Assembly: GCF_017488845.2 (NCBI RefSeq)
Contig: NZ_CP083374.1
Location: 653,501 to 717,500, forward strand
Reading direction: 5' to 3'
DNA length: 64,000 nucleotides
Source: Ensifer canadensis
Lineage (GTDB): Bacteria; Pseudomonadota; Alphaproteobacteria; Rhizobiales; Rhizobiaceae
Every line of letters starts with the position of its first letter. Position 1 is the stretch's first letter. The position numbers and the translations under genes were made by a program. The notes beneath the pieces were generated by a model. The model did no database searches and was not told the DNA's origin. It saw nothing but the letters and a program-made list of their open reading frames with translations. Shown one piece after another: positions 34,715-44,522 of this stretch.

Positions 34715-36022
34715 TTACCCGACTGGCCTCTTCAACGTGGCGATGGCCAACAACGCGCATGCCGCCGCTGCGGTCATATACCAGGCTGGCGCATAGATTC
34801 CTCCTCCTTGGGAGAGCCATGTGAGGATGGCGGGTGCGAAACCGCCAAAGATTGTCGTAGCGGTGTTGTAGGCAAGAGACATTCCGGTCGACCGAACGCG
34901 TGTCGGGAAGATCTCGGAAAGGGCCGACGGTGCCACGCCGACATAGAGGCCGACCATGATGCAGAACGCGGTTTGCACAAAGATCAGCGTGGGAAGCGTC
35001 GACGACATGTGCAGGAGCCAAAGCAACGGATGGACCGCCGTCGCAAGGATGATTGCTGCCACGACCAGCATCTTCTTGCGTCCAACAACGTCCGACAAGC
35101 TTCCCGCCACGACGCAACTGATCAACATGAATACATTGCCGATAAGGGAAGCAAGGAAGGTGTCCGAGCCGCTCATGCCGAAGCTGCGCTGAATATAGAT
35201 CGGCATGAAGATGACAAGCGTGTAGGTCGACACACCCCACAGCACACACATTCCCGTGCCTTTGAGCAGTTCCCGCCAGAACTCCACGAACGCCGCCTTT
35301 AGCGGCAGTCGTTCGGTCACACCGGATTTGTTCTGACGAGCAATCTCCTCGCGGAAATGCGGCGTCTCATCGAGCGTGCGGCGCATCCAGATACCCACCG
35401 GCGCGATGAGAAGTCCGACAAGAAACGGCAGGCGCCATCCCCATTCACCGATCTGCTGCTGCGTGAGCAGAGCGGTCACCGAGAAGGCGACAAGTGCGGC
35501 GAGAATATTGGAGATTGCCATGCTTCCCTGCAGCCATGATGCGTACTTGCCCTTCTTTCCCTCAGGGGCATGTTCAACGAGAAAGGCGGCTGCACCGCCG
35601 AGTTCGCCGCCCGCGGAAAAACCTTGAAGCATCCGGCCGACCAACAGGAGGAGTGGCGCACCAATCCCGATGGCGGCATAGGTGGGCGCGGCGGCGATAA
35701 CGAGAGTGCCAAGCGCCATGATCATGATCGTCAGCGTCAGGGCCGCTTTCCGCCCTGCGCGGTCCGCGTAGACGCCAATCAGAACTGCGCCCAGCGGACG
35801 GATGATAAAGCCCAAACCAAACGCGATAAATGCCTTGACGAGTTCCGTCGTCTGGTCGCCCCCAGGAAAGAAGTTCTGGGCTATATAGACGGCGAACAAC
35901 GCGTAGATGATGAAGTCGTACCATTCAAGCGCGTTTCCGACCGATGCCGCGACAACAGCCCGGCGTCCAGCGATGACCTGTTTGCGATCTGAGGCCTCCA
36001 CCCCAGATGTGATGCTGCTCAT
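34715..36022 (-). CDS. MFS transporter, metabolite:H+ symporter family
   Basis: The 435-residue membrane protein has 12 predicted helices and the MHS-family hallmarks: NALEWYDFIIYALFA in helix 1 and the loop 2-3 motif GVYADRAGRKAAL. Relatives import citrate, shikimate, proline/betaine or aromatic acids. ATG 36022 follows GAGGGAGC; the open frame to 36304 upstream encodes a non-family N-terminal extension and is rejected. Divergent from the amidohydrolase-UbiD operon, so it may import that pathway's carboxylated substrate. Confidence 0.93.
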   Translation of the reverse strand: MSSITSGVEASDRKQVIAGRRAVVAASVGNALEWYDFIIYALFAVYIAQNFFPGGDQTTELVKAFIAFGLGFIIRPLGAVLIGVYADRAGRKAALTLTIMIMALGTLVIAAAPTYAAIGIGAPLLLLVGRMLQGFSAGGELGGAAAFLVEHAPEGKKGKYASWLQGSMAISNILAALVAFSVTALLTQQQIGEWGWRLPFLVGLLIAPVGIWMRRTLDETPHFREEIARQNKSGVTERLPLKAAFVEFWRELLKGTGMCVLWGVSTYTLVIFMPIYIQRSFGMSGSDTFLASLIGNVFMLISCVVAGSLSDVVGRKKMLVVAAIILATAVHPLLWLLHMSSTLPTLIFVQTAFCIMVGLYVGVAPSALSEIFPTRVRSTGMSLAYNTATTIFGGFAPAILTWLSQGGGIYAPAWYMTAAAACALLAIATLKRPVG

Positions 36023-36354
36023 GACAATGCTCCCTCTTATTTTGCTTATGGTGATGGCGGCAGCGGCGGCTTGTACCACTCCCCAAGTGCCCGTGCCGAA
36101 TGCGCCTTGCAATCGCAACCCTGCTGGGATGCAAGGCTTCCGTCCAAACAGGAATGGCGAAGTGAGCCATAGCGGACGGCGAACTGCCCAACAGATTTGC
36201 GACCTGCGGGGCCACCGCGCTCTCAAATAGCAAACATCCTCGTCAGATCGCCTCGGCGCCTCGGCGAATTCGGGTCCGGCGATAGCCGACTTCGGACAAA
36301 GCAATTATCCAGAGACCACCTGCCTGCGCATGCTCATGGCATTGAGGAGACGCT
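36023..36354. other. Divergent promoter region
   Basis: About 330 bases between the MFS and amidohydrolase starts. It must contain the promoters of both, but I could not single out a convincing operator. Confidence 0.5.
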
Positions 36355-37725
36355 ATGAGTGATTTTGACTTGATCCTAACTGGCCGCGTGGTGGACGCCA
36401 ATCGTGTCCGGGAGAACGGCTATGTCGCTGTGCGCGACGGCATCATCGAACGCATTGGCGAGGGTATTCCCCCAGCGTCGAGCAAGGAGCGGCACGACTT
36501 CGAAGATGCCTATATTCTTCCCGGCGCCATCGATTCACAGGTGCATTCGCGCTCGCAGGCCGGTCAGGAGGATTTCATCTGGTCGACACGCGCAGCCGCC
36601 GCCGGTGGCGTAACCACAATCGTCGATATGCCGTATGACGACGGCAATCTCATCTGCAACGCCGAGCGGCTTGCCCAAAAGGCATTGGAAGCCGGGCAAC
36701 AGGCGCGCGTGGACTTTGCGCTCTACGGCACCGTCCATCCCAATGACGGGCCAAAGCATATTGCCCAGATGGTCGGCGCCGGAGCAGCTGCTTTCAAGTT
36801 CTCAACATTCGGAACACACCCAGAGCGCTTTCCGCGCATACCTCCGCAGACATTGCATGCGTGCTTCGCCGAAATTGCACGCCACGGGCTGGCTGCAGGC
36901 GTTCACAACGAGAACGATGAAATGGTGCGCGCTGCTGACGCCGACGTCCAAGCCTTGGGCATCAGCGACTATCGCGCGCATGGCATGGCAAGGCCAGCGA
37001 TCGCCGAAGCACTGGCCACGGCTGAGGCATACGAGATCGGCGCTGCAACGGGTTGCTCGGCGCATATCGTGCACTGCTCGATCGGTCGTGGCTATGAGCT
37101 GTGTTCAAACCATCGGACAAACGGGTTCGATGCGACGATAGAGGCCTGTATCCACTATCTCGTGCTCGATGAGGAAAACGACGTGTCGCGCCTTGGCGGC
37201 AAGGCCAAGGTCAACCCTCCGATCAGACCGCGCAGCGAGCTCAAGGCGATCTGGCGGCACCTTGCCGCTGGCGGCGTGACTGTCGTCTCGACCGATCACG
37301 TCAGTTGGTCGGAGGATCGCAAAAGCGACCCCGACATGCTCAAGAATGCATCCGGTGCACCGAGCCTTGAAGTTCTCTACTCGCTGCTTCTCGATGGGCT
37401 CTTGCTTCGCGGGTTGAGCCCGACATGGGCCGCCCGGCTGCTCGCAGCAAATCCCGCGCGACTGTTTCGAATAGGACACCGGAAGGGAGCGCTCGAGCCG
37501 GGTCGCGATGCCGATATCGTCGTCATGGCCAAAGACCCCAGACGCTATGATCCGGCTGCAAGCGGTCATAACGTTGTTGGCTGGAGCCCGTACCAAGGGC
37601 TCGAGATCCAGCACCGCCCGGTTGCGACCTTCCAGCGGGGCCACATGGTTTTCGATGGCACGCAGGTCCTGGCTCACCCCGGAGCAGGCAAGTTCATCAC
37701 GCCCTCGCGGGAGATCTTGATATGA
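36355..37725 (+). CDS. Cyclic amidohydrolase (dihydroorotase/allantoinase/hydantoinase family)
   Basis: The 456-residue enzyme opens cyclic amide or imide rings. It shows LPGAIDSQVHSR (the first metal-His position reads Gln, as in some allantoinase-like members), a likely carboxylated Lys in AAAFKFSTFG, later histidines in AGVHNEND and HIVHCS, and the metal Asp in VVSTDHVSW. GAGGAG precedes the ATG. It is first in an overlapping operon with an N-carbamoyl-amidohydrolase, the classical second step of hydantoin or pyrimidine breakdown. Confidence 0.9.
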   Translation: MSDFDLILTGRVVDANRVRENGYVAVRDGIIERIGEGIPPASSKERHDFEDAYILPGAIDSQVHSRSQAGQEDFIWSTRAAAAGGVTTIVDMPYDDGNLICNAERLAQKALEAGQQARVDFALYGTVHPNDGPKHIAQMVGAGAAAFKFSTFGTHPERFPRIPPQTLHACFAEIARHGLAAGVHNENDEMVRAADADVQALGISDYRAHGMARPAIAEALATAEAYEIGAATGCSAHIVHCSIGRGYELCSNHRTNGFDATIEACIHYLVLDEENDVSRLGGKAKVNPPIRPRSELKAIWRHLAAGGVTVVSTDHVSWSEDRKSDPDMLKNASGAPSLEVLYSLLLDGLLLRGLSPTWAARLLAANPARLFRIGHRKGALEPGRDADIVVMAKDPRRYDPAASGHNVVGWSPYQGLEIQHRPVATFQRGHMVFDGTQVLAHPGAGKFITPSREILI

Positions 37726-39026
37726 GCGCCGCGATAAGATTGGGAAGGAATATGCCCCTCGACGCCGAGCGTCTGTGGAGCGATCTCATGGACCTCGCGA
37801 CGATCACCGAGCCCGAAAGACCTTACACGAGACGCTCGTTTTCGAAATTGTTCATCGAGGGGCGTGAATGGCTCGCGCGGCGCTTCAAGGAAGCGGGAAT
37901 GACAGTTCGCATCGATGCGGGGGGAAACCTGATCGGAAGGCTGGAGGGCTCTGATACGACTGCCGGAACGATCATAATCGGCTCGCATTCAGACACCGTC
38001 CCATCTGGCGGTCGCTTCGACGGCGTCGCCGGCGTTATTGCTGCACTTGAGATTGCGCGGTCGCTGCACCAAGCCGGCCGAAAACTTCGTCATGCCGTCG
38101 AGGTAGTGGACTTCCTCGCCGAAGAGCCGTCCGAGTTCGGACTTTCTTGCGTGGGCAGTCGCGCAATGACCGGAATGCTGACCGGCGATCAGCTCGACTT
38201 TACGGATCCCACCGGAGAACGCCTTGGCGAAGCGATCGCGCGTGTCGGAGGTGATCCCAAGCGCTTGACCGATGCGGTCCGCGGCGATGTCGTTGCCTGC
38301 TTCGAGTTGCACATAGAGCAAGGTGCAGTGCTCGAGGAGAGCCGCATAGACCTTGGCATGGTCAGCGCTATCGTCGGAATCGCCCGGGTTGAGATCGCTT
38401 TCGAGGGCCGTGCTGACCACGCCGGCACCACACCCATGACCATGAGGCGCGATGCCGGGCTTGCCGCGGCGATGACAGTGTCTTTCGTGGCCGACAGAGC
38501 TTCCAAGGACGCATTGACCGGACAAGGACATTTCGTGGCCACCTGCGGCATCGTCGAACAAGAGCCGAACGCGGCCAATGTCGTGCCCGGCGCATCAAGG
38601 ATCGTCGTAGATATCCGTGCCGAAGATCATTCGCTCACACAATACTTCATAGCCGCATTGGACCAACGCACCCGTGCGATCGCACACCAATTGGGGATCG
38701 GTCGGCCGGTCTGGAAGGTCCTCTCCGATAGCGACCCGGCTCAATGCGACGACACGCTTCGGTCGATGCTCCAAGAGAGTGCAATCTCCCTTGGTTTGTC
38801 GAGCCGGACCATGGCCTCAGGAGCCGGACACGACACGGCCTTCCTCACGAGGATCGCACCGAGCGCCATGGTCTTCGTTCCATGCCGCGAGGGTCGCAGC
38901 CACGCGCCCGAAGAGTGGGCCGAGCGCGATAGTCTTGCAGCAGGCGCCGCCGTTATCCACGACGCCATCCTAAAATTCGACCTCGTCACAGAACCAGAGC
39001 AGGGTTCGGGAGAAGCTATTGTCTAG
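37722..39026 (+). CDS. Zn-dependent N-carbamoyl-amino-acid hydrolase/allantoate amidohydrolase family
   Basis: The 434-residue M20-fold enzyme removes the carbamoyl group from an N-carbamoyl compound, giving CO2, ammonia and an amino acid. Motifs seen: GSHSDTVPSGGRFDG, EEPSEFG, HIEQGAVLE, DHAGTTPM and GAGHDTAF. Its ATG overlaps the upstream stop (ATGA), indicating coupled synthesis with the cyclic amidohydrolase. Confidence 0.93.
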   Translation: MSAAIRLGRNMPLDAERLWSDLMDLATITEPERPYTRRSFSKLFIEGREWLARRFKEAGMTVRIDAGGNLIGRLEGSDTTAGTIIIGSHSDTVPSGGRFDGVAGVIAALEIARSLHQAGRKLRHAVEVVDFLAEEPSEFGLSCVGSRAMTGMLTGDQLDFTDPTGERLGEAIARVGGDPKRLTDAVRGDVVACFELHIEQGAVLEESRIDLGMVSAIVGIARVEIAFEGRADHAGTTPMTMRRDAGLAAAMTVSFVADRASKDALTGQGHFVATCGIVEQEPNAANVVPGASRIVVDIRAEDHSLTQYFIAALDQRTRAIAHQLGIGRPVWKVLSDSDPAQCDDTLRSMLQESAISLGLSSRTMASGAGHDTAFLTRIAPSAMVFVPCREGRSHAPEEWAERDSLAAGAAVIHDAILKFDLVTEPEQGSGEAIV

Positions 39027-40386
39027 ACCTGATCAAAGTATGCGTAGCTTTCTCGCAACACTTGAACAGCGAGGAGAGCTGCACCGCGTAATCCGCGAGG
39101 TTGATAGCCGCTTTGAAATTGCATCCGTCCTGAGCTTGCGCGACCGCGGTCCTGCACAGCTTTTCGAGGACGTACGCGGCCACACCATGCCGGTCGTCGG
39201 CAATCTCTACAACAACAGGCAGAGGTATGCCCTCGCCCTGGGTATAGATGCCGCCGAACTCGATGCGTTCTGCCTGTCTGCGCTGCGCGCGCCGATCAAA
39301 CCGCTTCTGGTTGATCGTGCCCCGGTGCAGGAGGTGACCCATAAGCCGCCCTTCGATGTGGGCGCCTTGTTGCCAGTCCCACACTGGTTCGAGAAGGAAG
39401 GTGGCCCGTACATCACAGCAGGCGTCATCATCGCGAAAGATCCGGAGACCCGCCGCCGCAACGTCTCGATTGCTCGACTCCGTCTCGAGGGTGGTCAACG
39501 CATGATGGCCGGTATCGCCAAGAACCACCATTTGGCCCAACTGGCGGAGAAGGCCAAGAGGCTAGGACGCGACCTCGAAATTGCAATCGCCATCGGCAAC
39601 CACGCGGCCGTGCTTCTTGGCTCACAGCTATACCTCGACCTCGGTGATGACGAATTCGACACTGCCGGTGCGCTACTGGGCGAGCCGATCGAGCTCGTGC
39701 GATGCCGCACGGTTGACGTCGAAGTTCCAGCGCACGCCGAGATCGTTATTGAAGGGCGCTTGCGGCCCGATGACCTGATCGATGAGGGGGCGGTTTCCGA
39801 ATTCCCAGGCTTCTATGTTTATTACGGACCCGGAATTGGAGTGGACGTCACCTGTATCACCCACCGTAAATCAGCGCTCTATCAGGCGATCCTGCCTGGT
39901 TATGCAGCAGAACACTGCCTCATGGGGGCGGTCTCGATTGGGGCAACGCTCACACGTGATCTGCAACGTGCCATTCCGGCCGTGAAACGCGTTGTGATCA
40001 CCGACGGCGGCATGGGCCGGTTGCATGCAGTCATATCGATGCGGCGCCCGAGGCTCGGCGAAGGCAAGCGCGCTATCCTGCTTGCGATGGGGTGCGTCAA
40101 TCTTCTTAAGCTCGTGATCGCCGTCGAAGACGACGTCGAGCCGGACGACTGGCAGCAGGTCGAATGGTCGCTCGCCGCACGTTTCCGCGGCCACGAGGAC
40201 CTCATCGTTCTGCCCGGGGTCAAGGCCGACCGGTGCGATCCCGTTCACGAAGACCTTGTTGTCACGAAGATCGGAATGGTCGCCACAACGCGCCCCGGCG
40301 ACGGCGAACCGGGTGGACGATCGGAATTCGTCAAGCCGCCTTCGGATATCTACGAAAGTGTGAGGAGGCAGCTTGATGACTACTGA
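39019..40386 (+). CDS. UbiD-family prenylated-FMN-dependent decarboxylase
   Basis: The 455-residue product matches UbiD along its length: RSFLATLEQRGELHRV, TAGVIIAKDPETRRRNVSIA, then AVSEFPGFYVYYGPG with the catalytic Glu region. These enzymes reversibly (de)carboxylate unsaturated or aromatic acids using prFMN. The TTG at 39019 has GGGAG six bases upstream and overlaps the previous gene; ATG 39040 is an alternative. Not in a quinone pathway context, so a catabolic role with the preceding hydrolases is inferred. Confidence 0.93.
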   Translation: MSRPDQSMRSFLATLEQRGELHRVIREVDSRFEIASVLSLRDRGPAQLFEDVRGHTMPVVGNLYNNRQRYALALGIDAAELDAFCLSALRAPIKPLLVDRAPVQEVTHKPPFDVGALLPVPHWFEKEGGPYITAGVIIAKDPETRRRNVSIARLRLEGGQRMMAGIAKNHHLAQLAEKAKRLGRDLEIAIAIGNHAAVLLGSQLYLDLGDDEFDTAGALLGEPIELVRCRTVDVEVPAHAEIVIEGRLRPDDLIDEGAVSEFPGFYVYYGPGIGVDVTCITHRKSALYQAILPGYAAEHCLMGAVSIGATLTRDLQRAIPAVKRVVITDGGMGRLHAVISMRRPRLGEGKRAILLAMGCVNLLKLVIAVEDDVEPDDWQQVEWSLAARFRGHEDLIVLPGVKADRCDPVHEDLVVTKIGMVATTRPGDGEPGGRSEFVKPPSDIYESVRRQLDDY

Positions 40387-40999
40387 GAACCTTGTCCCAG
40401 ACGCGACCAGCGCGAGCCGCAAATTTGTCGTGCATCAGCCCAGGAAGCGTTTCGTGGTGGCGATCACGGGCGCCTCCGGCCATATCTACGGCATCCGTTT
40501 GCTCGATGTGCTGCGCGAACTGAACTGCGAAACGCATCTCGTCATGTCCAAATCAGCAATGGTGGCCCTCGCTTACGAGACCGACATCAAGGTGAAGGGC
40601 ATCCGGGACCGCGCCGATCATGTCTATTCCAACGACGACGTCGCGGCCGCCATATCAAGCGGCTCCTTCCGCACCCAAGGCATGTTCATTGCGCCCTGCT
40701 CGGCCAAGACATTGGGTGAAATCGCATCGGGAGCATGTGGCACCCTCGTTTCGAGAGCCGCGGATGTGATGTTGAAGGAGAGAAGGAGGCTCGTCCTCAT
40801 GTTTCGTGAAACACCTCTTCATCTGGGCCATTGCCGCAATATGGTGTCGGTGACCGAGATGGGTGCGATCGTCATGCCGCCCGTGCCAGCGTTCTATTCC
40901 CGCCCTGAGAGCGTGGAAGACATAATCGACCACACCGTCGGGCGCGCGCTGGACCTCTTCGATCTGGACGTCGGCGTCGTCAAGCGCTGGAAGGAATGA
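40376..40999 (+). CDS. ubiX: UbiX-family flavin prenyltransferase
   Basis: UbiX makes the prenylated FMN cofactor of UbiD. The 207-residue protein has VAITGASGHIYGIRLLDVL, APCSAKTLGEIASGAC and the RETPLHLGH loop. ATG 40376 has GAGGAGG upstream and overlaps the UbiD gene end, so cofactor and decarboxylase are made together. About 20 residues precede the usual N-terminus. Confidence 0.95.
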   Translation: MTTENLVPDATSASRKFVVHQPRKRFVVAITGASGHIYGIRLLDVLRELNCETHLVMSKSAMVALAYETDIKVKGIRDRADHVYSNDDVAAAISSGSFRTQGMFIAPCSAKTLGEIASGACGTLVSRAADVMLKERRRLVLMFRETPLHLGHCRNMVSVTEMGAIVMPPVPAFYSRPESVEDIIDHTVGRALDLFDLDVGVVKRWKE

Positions 41000-41035
41000 T
41001 GGAGTGTGAGGTTTTCGCGCTATGACCTAGTCGTT

Positions 41036-42880
41036 CTAACCCGGTTCAAGCGACGCGTGAAACTCCTGTCGGCTTGCATCGGCCAAGCGCATTTTGAGAA
41101 GCTCCACGAGCGCGCGTTCCGCATTGGTCAGGCTTCGGTCCGTCGAGAAGACGATCGACAACCGCCGATAGATGCTCGGACTACCGATCGGGTTGAGCTG
41201 AAACATCTCGGCATGCGCTACATTCTGGATGGCCGTCTCAGGAAGGATAGTCGCAAGCCGCATCCGACGGACGAGCGCAAGGATCATGGCAATGGAATTG
41301 ATCTCCATATCAGGCGCGAAAGCCAGGCCCTCGCTCTCTGCGGCCTGGTCCAGCAGTTGGCGAAGACCAAACACAGGACTTGGTAATATCAGCGGTAGCG
41401 TCGTGCACTTTGCCAATTCGACATCGCCAGGCGGAAGAATGGCATCGACTGATTTGGTGACCACCACCATCCGATCCTGATTACGCAGATCGAGCTGTGA
41501 CGATCGTGACACCTGCGTTTCAACGATGGCGAAACTGATCTCGCCAGCCTCCACCCAACGATGAAGTGCTGTGGCCGGTGCCTCGACCAGCTGTAGCTTG
41601 ATCGCCGCATGCTGGCCGGTCCATTCGCTGATTGCCGCGGCAAGTGCCTCCGAAAGCGGGCCGATATGCGTCGCAAGAGGAACGACACCAATGGTTATTT
41701 TCTGAGCGTCGCCGGGCGCGATCCTGTTGGCCTGCACAACGAGTTGGTCGCATGCTTCAACCCCATCTCTGAAAAGCCCCGCTAAGCCGTGGGCATCTGC
41801 CAGCGGCTTCAGGCCCGTCCGCTGACGCTCAAAAAGATTGACCCCCAGCGTCGCCTCGAGCTTGCGCAACTGGCTGGACAATGCCGGCTGGACGACGTGA
41901 AGTTTGCGAGCGGCGGCTGTAACGTTGAGCTGGTCCATCAATGCCAGGAAATAGCGCATCTGCCGCAAAGTGATCCGCGGGTCGTAGACCACTGGTCTCG
42001 GCGGCGAAGACAGAACGCGCTGAAGATGGTCGACGAATGTTCTCGCCGGTTGCGCGGTGCCTGTGACATGCGCCACGACAGGGCTGCTGAGTTCGACCGG
42101 CAAAACCGCATAATCGAGCTGCAGGCGCGAAGCGCCCACGGCGACAAGGCTACGTGGTGCAAGCATAGCCCAAGCGCGCGTCTCGCGGGAGAGATAAGGA
42201 AAGGTTCCAACATCCTCGGCAGTTGCGATCGGCTCGGGAAGATCATGGGCCGCGCAATAGGCGCGAACCAGTCTGCGCTGCGCCGGCAAAAGCGGTGGCA
42301 CCAGGATCAGCAACCGCCGGAGTGCATCAAAGTCCAGGCTGCGGCCCGGCTCGCCGGCCCGTTCATAGTTGGTGACAGCGATCCAATCATCGCGATAAAG
42401 CAATGCATCTTCGTAAGGGGTCTTATCGCCACCGTAGCGGATAGCCACGTGAGCGGGCAGATCGGATTGGTCCTCCTCAATCGGCACATCAAAACGGACG
42501 CGTGGAATGACCTGCGGGTGCTCCTTTCGCAGATATCTGACGGAAAGGCTTATAGCTCTCGACAAACGCCCCAGCGTGAACTGGAGAGGGGTCGAAACCT
42601 CCAAGCGGGGTGCTGGCACAGGGATAGCGGCGTATGTGCCGTCTTCGGCCGCTTCGATCCTTTGCAAAATCGGCTCGACTCGTTGATACAGCCATCGCGC
42701 AGCCTCAGTCGGGTAATGGCCCAAGGGGCCCCGTTGAAAAAGCTTGATCCCGAGGCCCTGCTCGAGCTGGCTGATGTTTTCGCTAAGCGCCGAAGACGAC
42801 ATGCCTGCGTCTGCGGCCGCCTCTGCATGGTTTCTATACTGGCAAGCGAGAACAAAGTAAGAAAGCTGCTTGGTTTCCAA
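41036..42880 (-). CDS. Double-length LysR: two complete LysR regulators fused in tandem
   Basis: One uninterrupted 614-residue frame contains two LysR units. Unit 1: helix-turn-helix at 1-60 (LSYFVLACQYRNHAEAAADA), effector domain about 92-292. Unit 2: helix-turn-helix at 303-362 (RYFLALMDQLNVTAAARKLH), effector domain about 393-600. Normal LysR proteins are about 300 residues and act as tetramers. The junction (RVLSSPPRPVVYDP) is short. It follows the amino-acid ABC ATPase gene by 24 bases, so it is probably the last gene of that operon, and is convergent with ubiX. Confidence 0.93.
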   Translation of the reverse strand: METKQLSYFVLACQYRNHAEAAADAGMSSSALSENISQLEQGLGIKLFQRGPLGHYPTEAARWLYQRVEPILQRIEAAEDGTYAAIPVPAPRLEVSTPLQFTLGRLSRAISLSVRYLRKEHPQVIPRVRFDVPIEEDQSDLPAHVAIRYGGDKTPYEDALLYRDDWIAVTNYERAGEPGRSLDFDALRRLLILVPPLLPAQRRLVRAYCAAHDLPEPIATAEDVGTFPYLSRETRAWAMLAPRSLVAVGASRLQLDYAVLPVELSSPVVAHVTGTAQPARTFVDHLQRVLSSPPRPVVYDPRITLRQMRYFLALMDQLNVTAAARKLHVVQPALSSQLRKLEATLGVNLFERQRTGLKPLADAHGLAGLFRDGVEACDQLVVQANRIAPGDAQKITIGVVPLATHIGPLSEALAAAISEWTGQHAAIKLQLVEAPATALHRWVEAGEISFAIVETQVSRSSQLDLRNQDRMVVVTKSVDAILPPGDVELAKCTTLPLILPSPVFGLRQLLDQAAESEGLAFAPDMEINSIAMILALVRRMRLATILPETAIQNVAHAEMFQLNPIGSPSIYRRLSIVFSTDRSLTNAERALVELLKMRLADASRQEFHASLEPG

Positions 42881-42904
42881 TTGTCTAGCAGCCCTCCCTA
42901 GATG

Positions 42905-43696
42905 TCAGTGCGAGCGCGACAGGAACTGGCGGCAACGCTCGCTCTCAGCGTGCAGAAACACCCGTTCAGGTGGCCCCTGTTCTTCAACGATTCCATTGTG
43001 AAGGAACATAACATGGTTCGAAACGTCTCTGGCGAACTTCATTTCATGGGTCACAAGAAGCATCGTTCGTCCCTCCTCCGCAAGGTCCCGGATGACTTTC
43101 AGGACTTCTCCGACGAGCTCAGGATCGAGCGCCGACGTGGGTTCGTCGAAAAGCATGACACGGGGATCCATGCATAGGGCACGGGCGATGGCGATCCGCT
43201 GCTGCTGCCCTCCGGAGAGATAGGCCGGATACTGGTGTCGCTTTTCGTAAAGGCCGACCTTGTTGAGCAGGTGTTCCGCCTTCTCTCGCGCATCCGCTCG
43301 CGAAATGCCGAGCACGTGGATCGGCGCTTCCACGACATTCTGCAGAACCGTCATATGCTGCCAAAGATTGAACCCCTGGAATACCATGGACAGGCGCGTC
43401 CGGATGCGTCGAAGCTGCTGGTGATCGACAGGGTGGAGATTTCCGTCGCGATTGGCTTGAAGTTTCAGCTTTTCGCCGGCGACCTCGATTGTTCCCTGCG
43501 AGGGAAGTTCAAGTAGGTTGATACAGCGCAGCAACGTACTCTTGCCGGATCCGGAGGCCCCGATCATCGAAACCACCTCGCCCTCCAATGCGTTCAAATT
43601 GACGCCTTTGAGAACCTCCAGGGCGCCAAACCTTTTGTGCAGGTTCCCGACCGCCACCGCGATCGATTTCCCCTCCAACTCCTCCTGACCGTTCAC
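42905..43696 (-). CDS. Polar amino acid ABC transporter ATP-binding protein
   Basis: A 263-residue HisP/GlnQ-type ATPase: Walker A GASGSGKST, Q-loop FQGFNLW, signature LSGGQQQRIAIARAL and Walker B VMLFDEPTSAL. The start is a GTG at 43696 with GGGAGG nine bases upstream; the GTG at 43705 abuts the ribosome site. Works with the two permeases and binding protein upstream. Confidence 0.93.
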   Translation of the reverse strand: MNGQEELEGKSIAVAVGNLHKRFGALEVLKGVNLNALEGEVVSMIGASGSGKSTLLRCINLLELPSQGTIEVAGEKLKLQANRDGNLHPVDHQQLRRIRTRLSMVFQGFNLWQHMTVLQNVVEAPIHVLGISRADAREKAEHLLNKVGLYEKRHQYPAYLSGGQQQRIAIARALCMDPRVMLFDEPTSALDPELVGEVLKVIRDLAEEGRTMLLVTHEMKFARDVSNHVMFLHNGIVEEQGPPERVFLHAESERCRQFLSRSH

Positions 43697-43781
43697 TATA
43701 AGCACCCTCCCTTGTGAGGGCGGACCAACTCCGACCCTTCGTTATTTTCGTGAGACTGTCCCAATTGTTCCAGCACGGTGC

Positions 43782-44522
43782 TCACACCCGTGTCTGCCCT
43801 ACGCCACTCAGGCCCGTGTGAGGCTTCGCAAATGCCAAAAGCCTGCCTTCAAGCTGCCGAAACAGCCAAACGAGAGCGAATGCGATCGATGCATAGAGAA
43901 CGGCGGCGATACCGAAGGCTTCGAATGAGGCATAGGTCGCCGAATTCACGTCGCGCGCAACCTTGAGAATATCAGGCACGGTCGCAGTGAACGCGATCGA
44001 AGTCGCGTGCAGGACAAGAATCACTTCGTTGCTGTAGGCTGGCAGTGCGCGCCTGAGCGCTGACGGAAGGACGATCCGCCGGTAAACCGTAAATGCCGAC
44101 ATGCCATATGCCCGGGCCGCCTCTATCTCACCATGAGGCACGGCGCGGATGGCGCCGGCAAAGATCTCGGTCGTGTAAGCACAGGTGCAAAGCGCAAATG
44201 CCAGGATCGCACAGTTGATCCCCTCACGGAAAAAGCTGTCGAGAAGAGGCACCGACCGTACGAAGCTGAAACTGTAGAAACCGGTGTAGAGGATCAGCAA
44301 TTGCACATAGAGGGGCGTGCCTCGAAACACATAGGTGTAGAGCCAGACCGGAACCCGGATGTATGGATTGGCCGATGCTCGTGCCAACGAAAGCGGTATC
44401 GCCAGAACGAATCCAAGGACGATGGAGGCAACAAGGAGCCACAAGGTCATGGCGACGCCGGTAATCCGGTAGCCATCGGTCCACAGATAGGCCTTCCAGT
44501 ACTCCTGCAGGATCTCAATCAT
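43782..44522 (-). CDS. Polar amino acid ABC transporter permease (HisM type)
   Basis: The 246-residue inner-membrane protein has five or six hydrophobic segments and the His/Glu/Gln permease signature around EIFAGAIRAVPHGEIEAARAYG. Its ATG overlaps the stop of the other permease (ATGA). Confidence 0.93.
   Translation of the reverse strand: MIEILQEYWKAYLWTDGYRITGVAMTLWLLVASIVLGFVLAIPLSLARASANPYIRVPVWLYTYVFRGTPLYVQLLILYTGFYSFSFVRSVPLLDSFFREGINCAILAFALCTCAYTTEIFAGAIRAVPHGEIEAARAYGMSAFTVYRRIVLPSALRRALPAYSNEVILVLHATSIAFTATVPDILKVARDVNSATYASFEAFGIAAVLYASIAFALVWLFRQLEGRLLAFAKPHTGLSGVGQTRV

Noticed and set aside
36023..36304. N-terminal extension of the MFS transporter
   Set aside because: The MHS family starts near the first membrane helix and ATG 36022 has GAGGGAGC upstream.
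43706..43781. Separate small gene between the ABC ATPase and permease
   Set aside because: Gap is only about 75-85 bases with no start codon in a useful frame.
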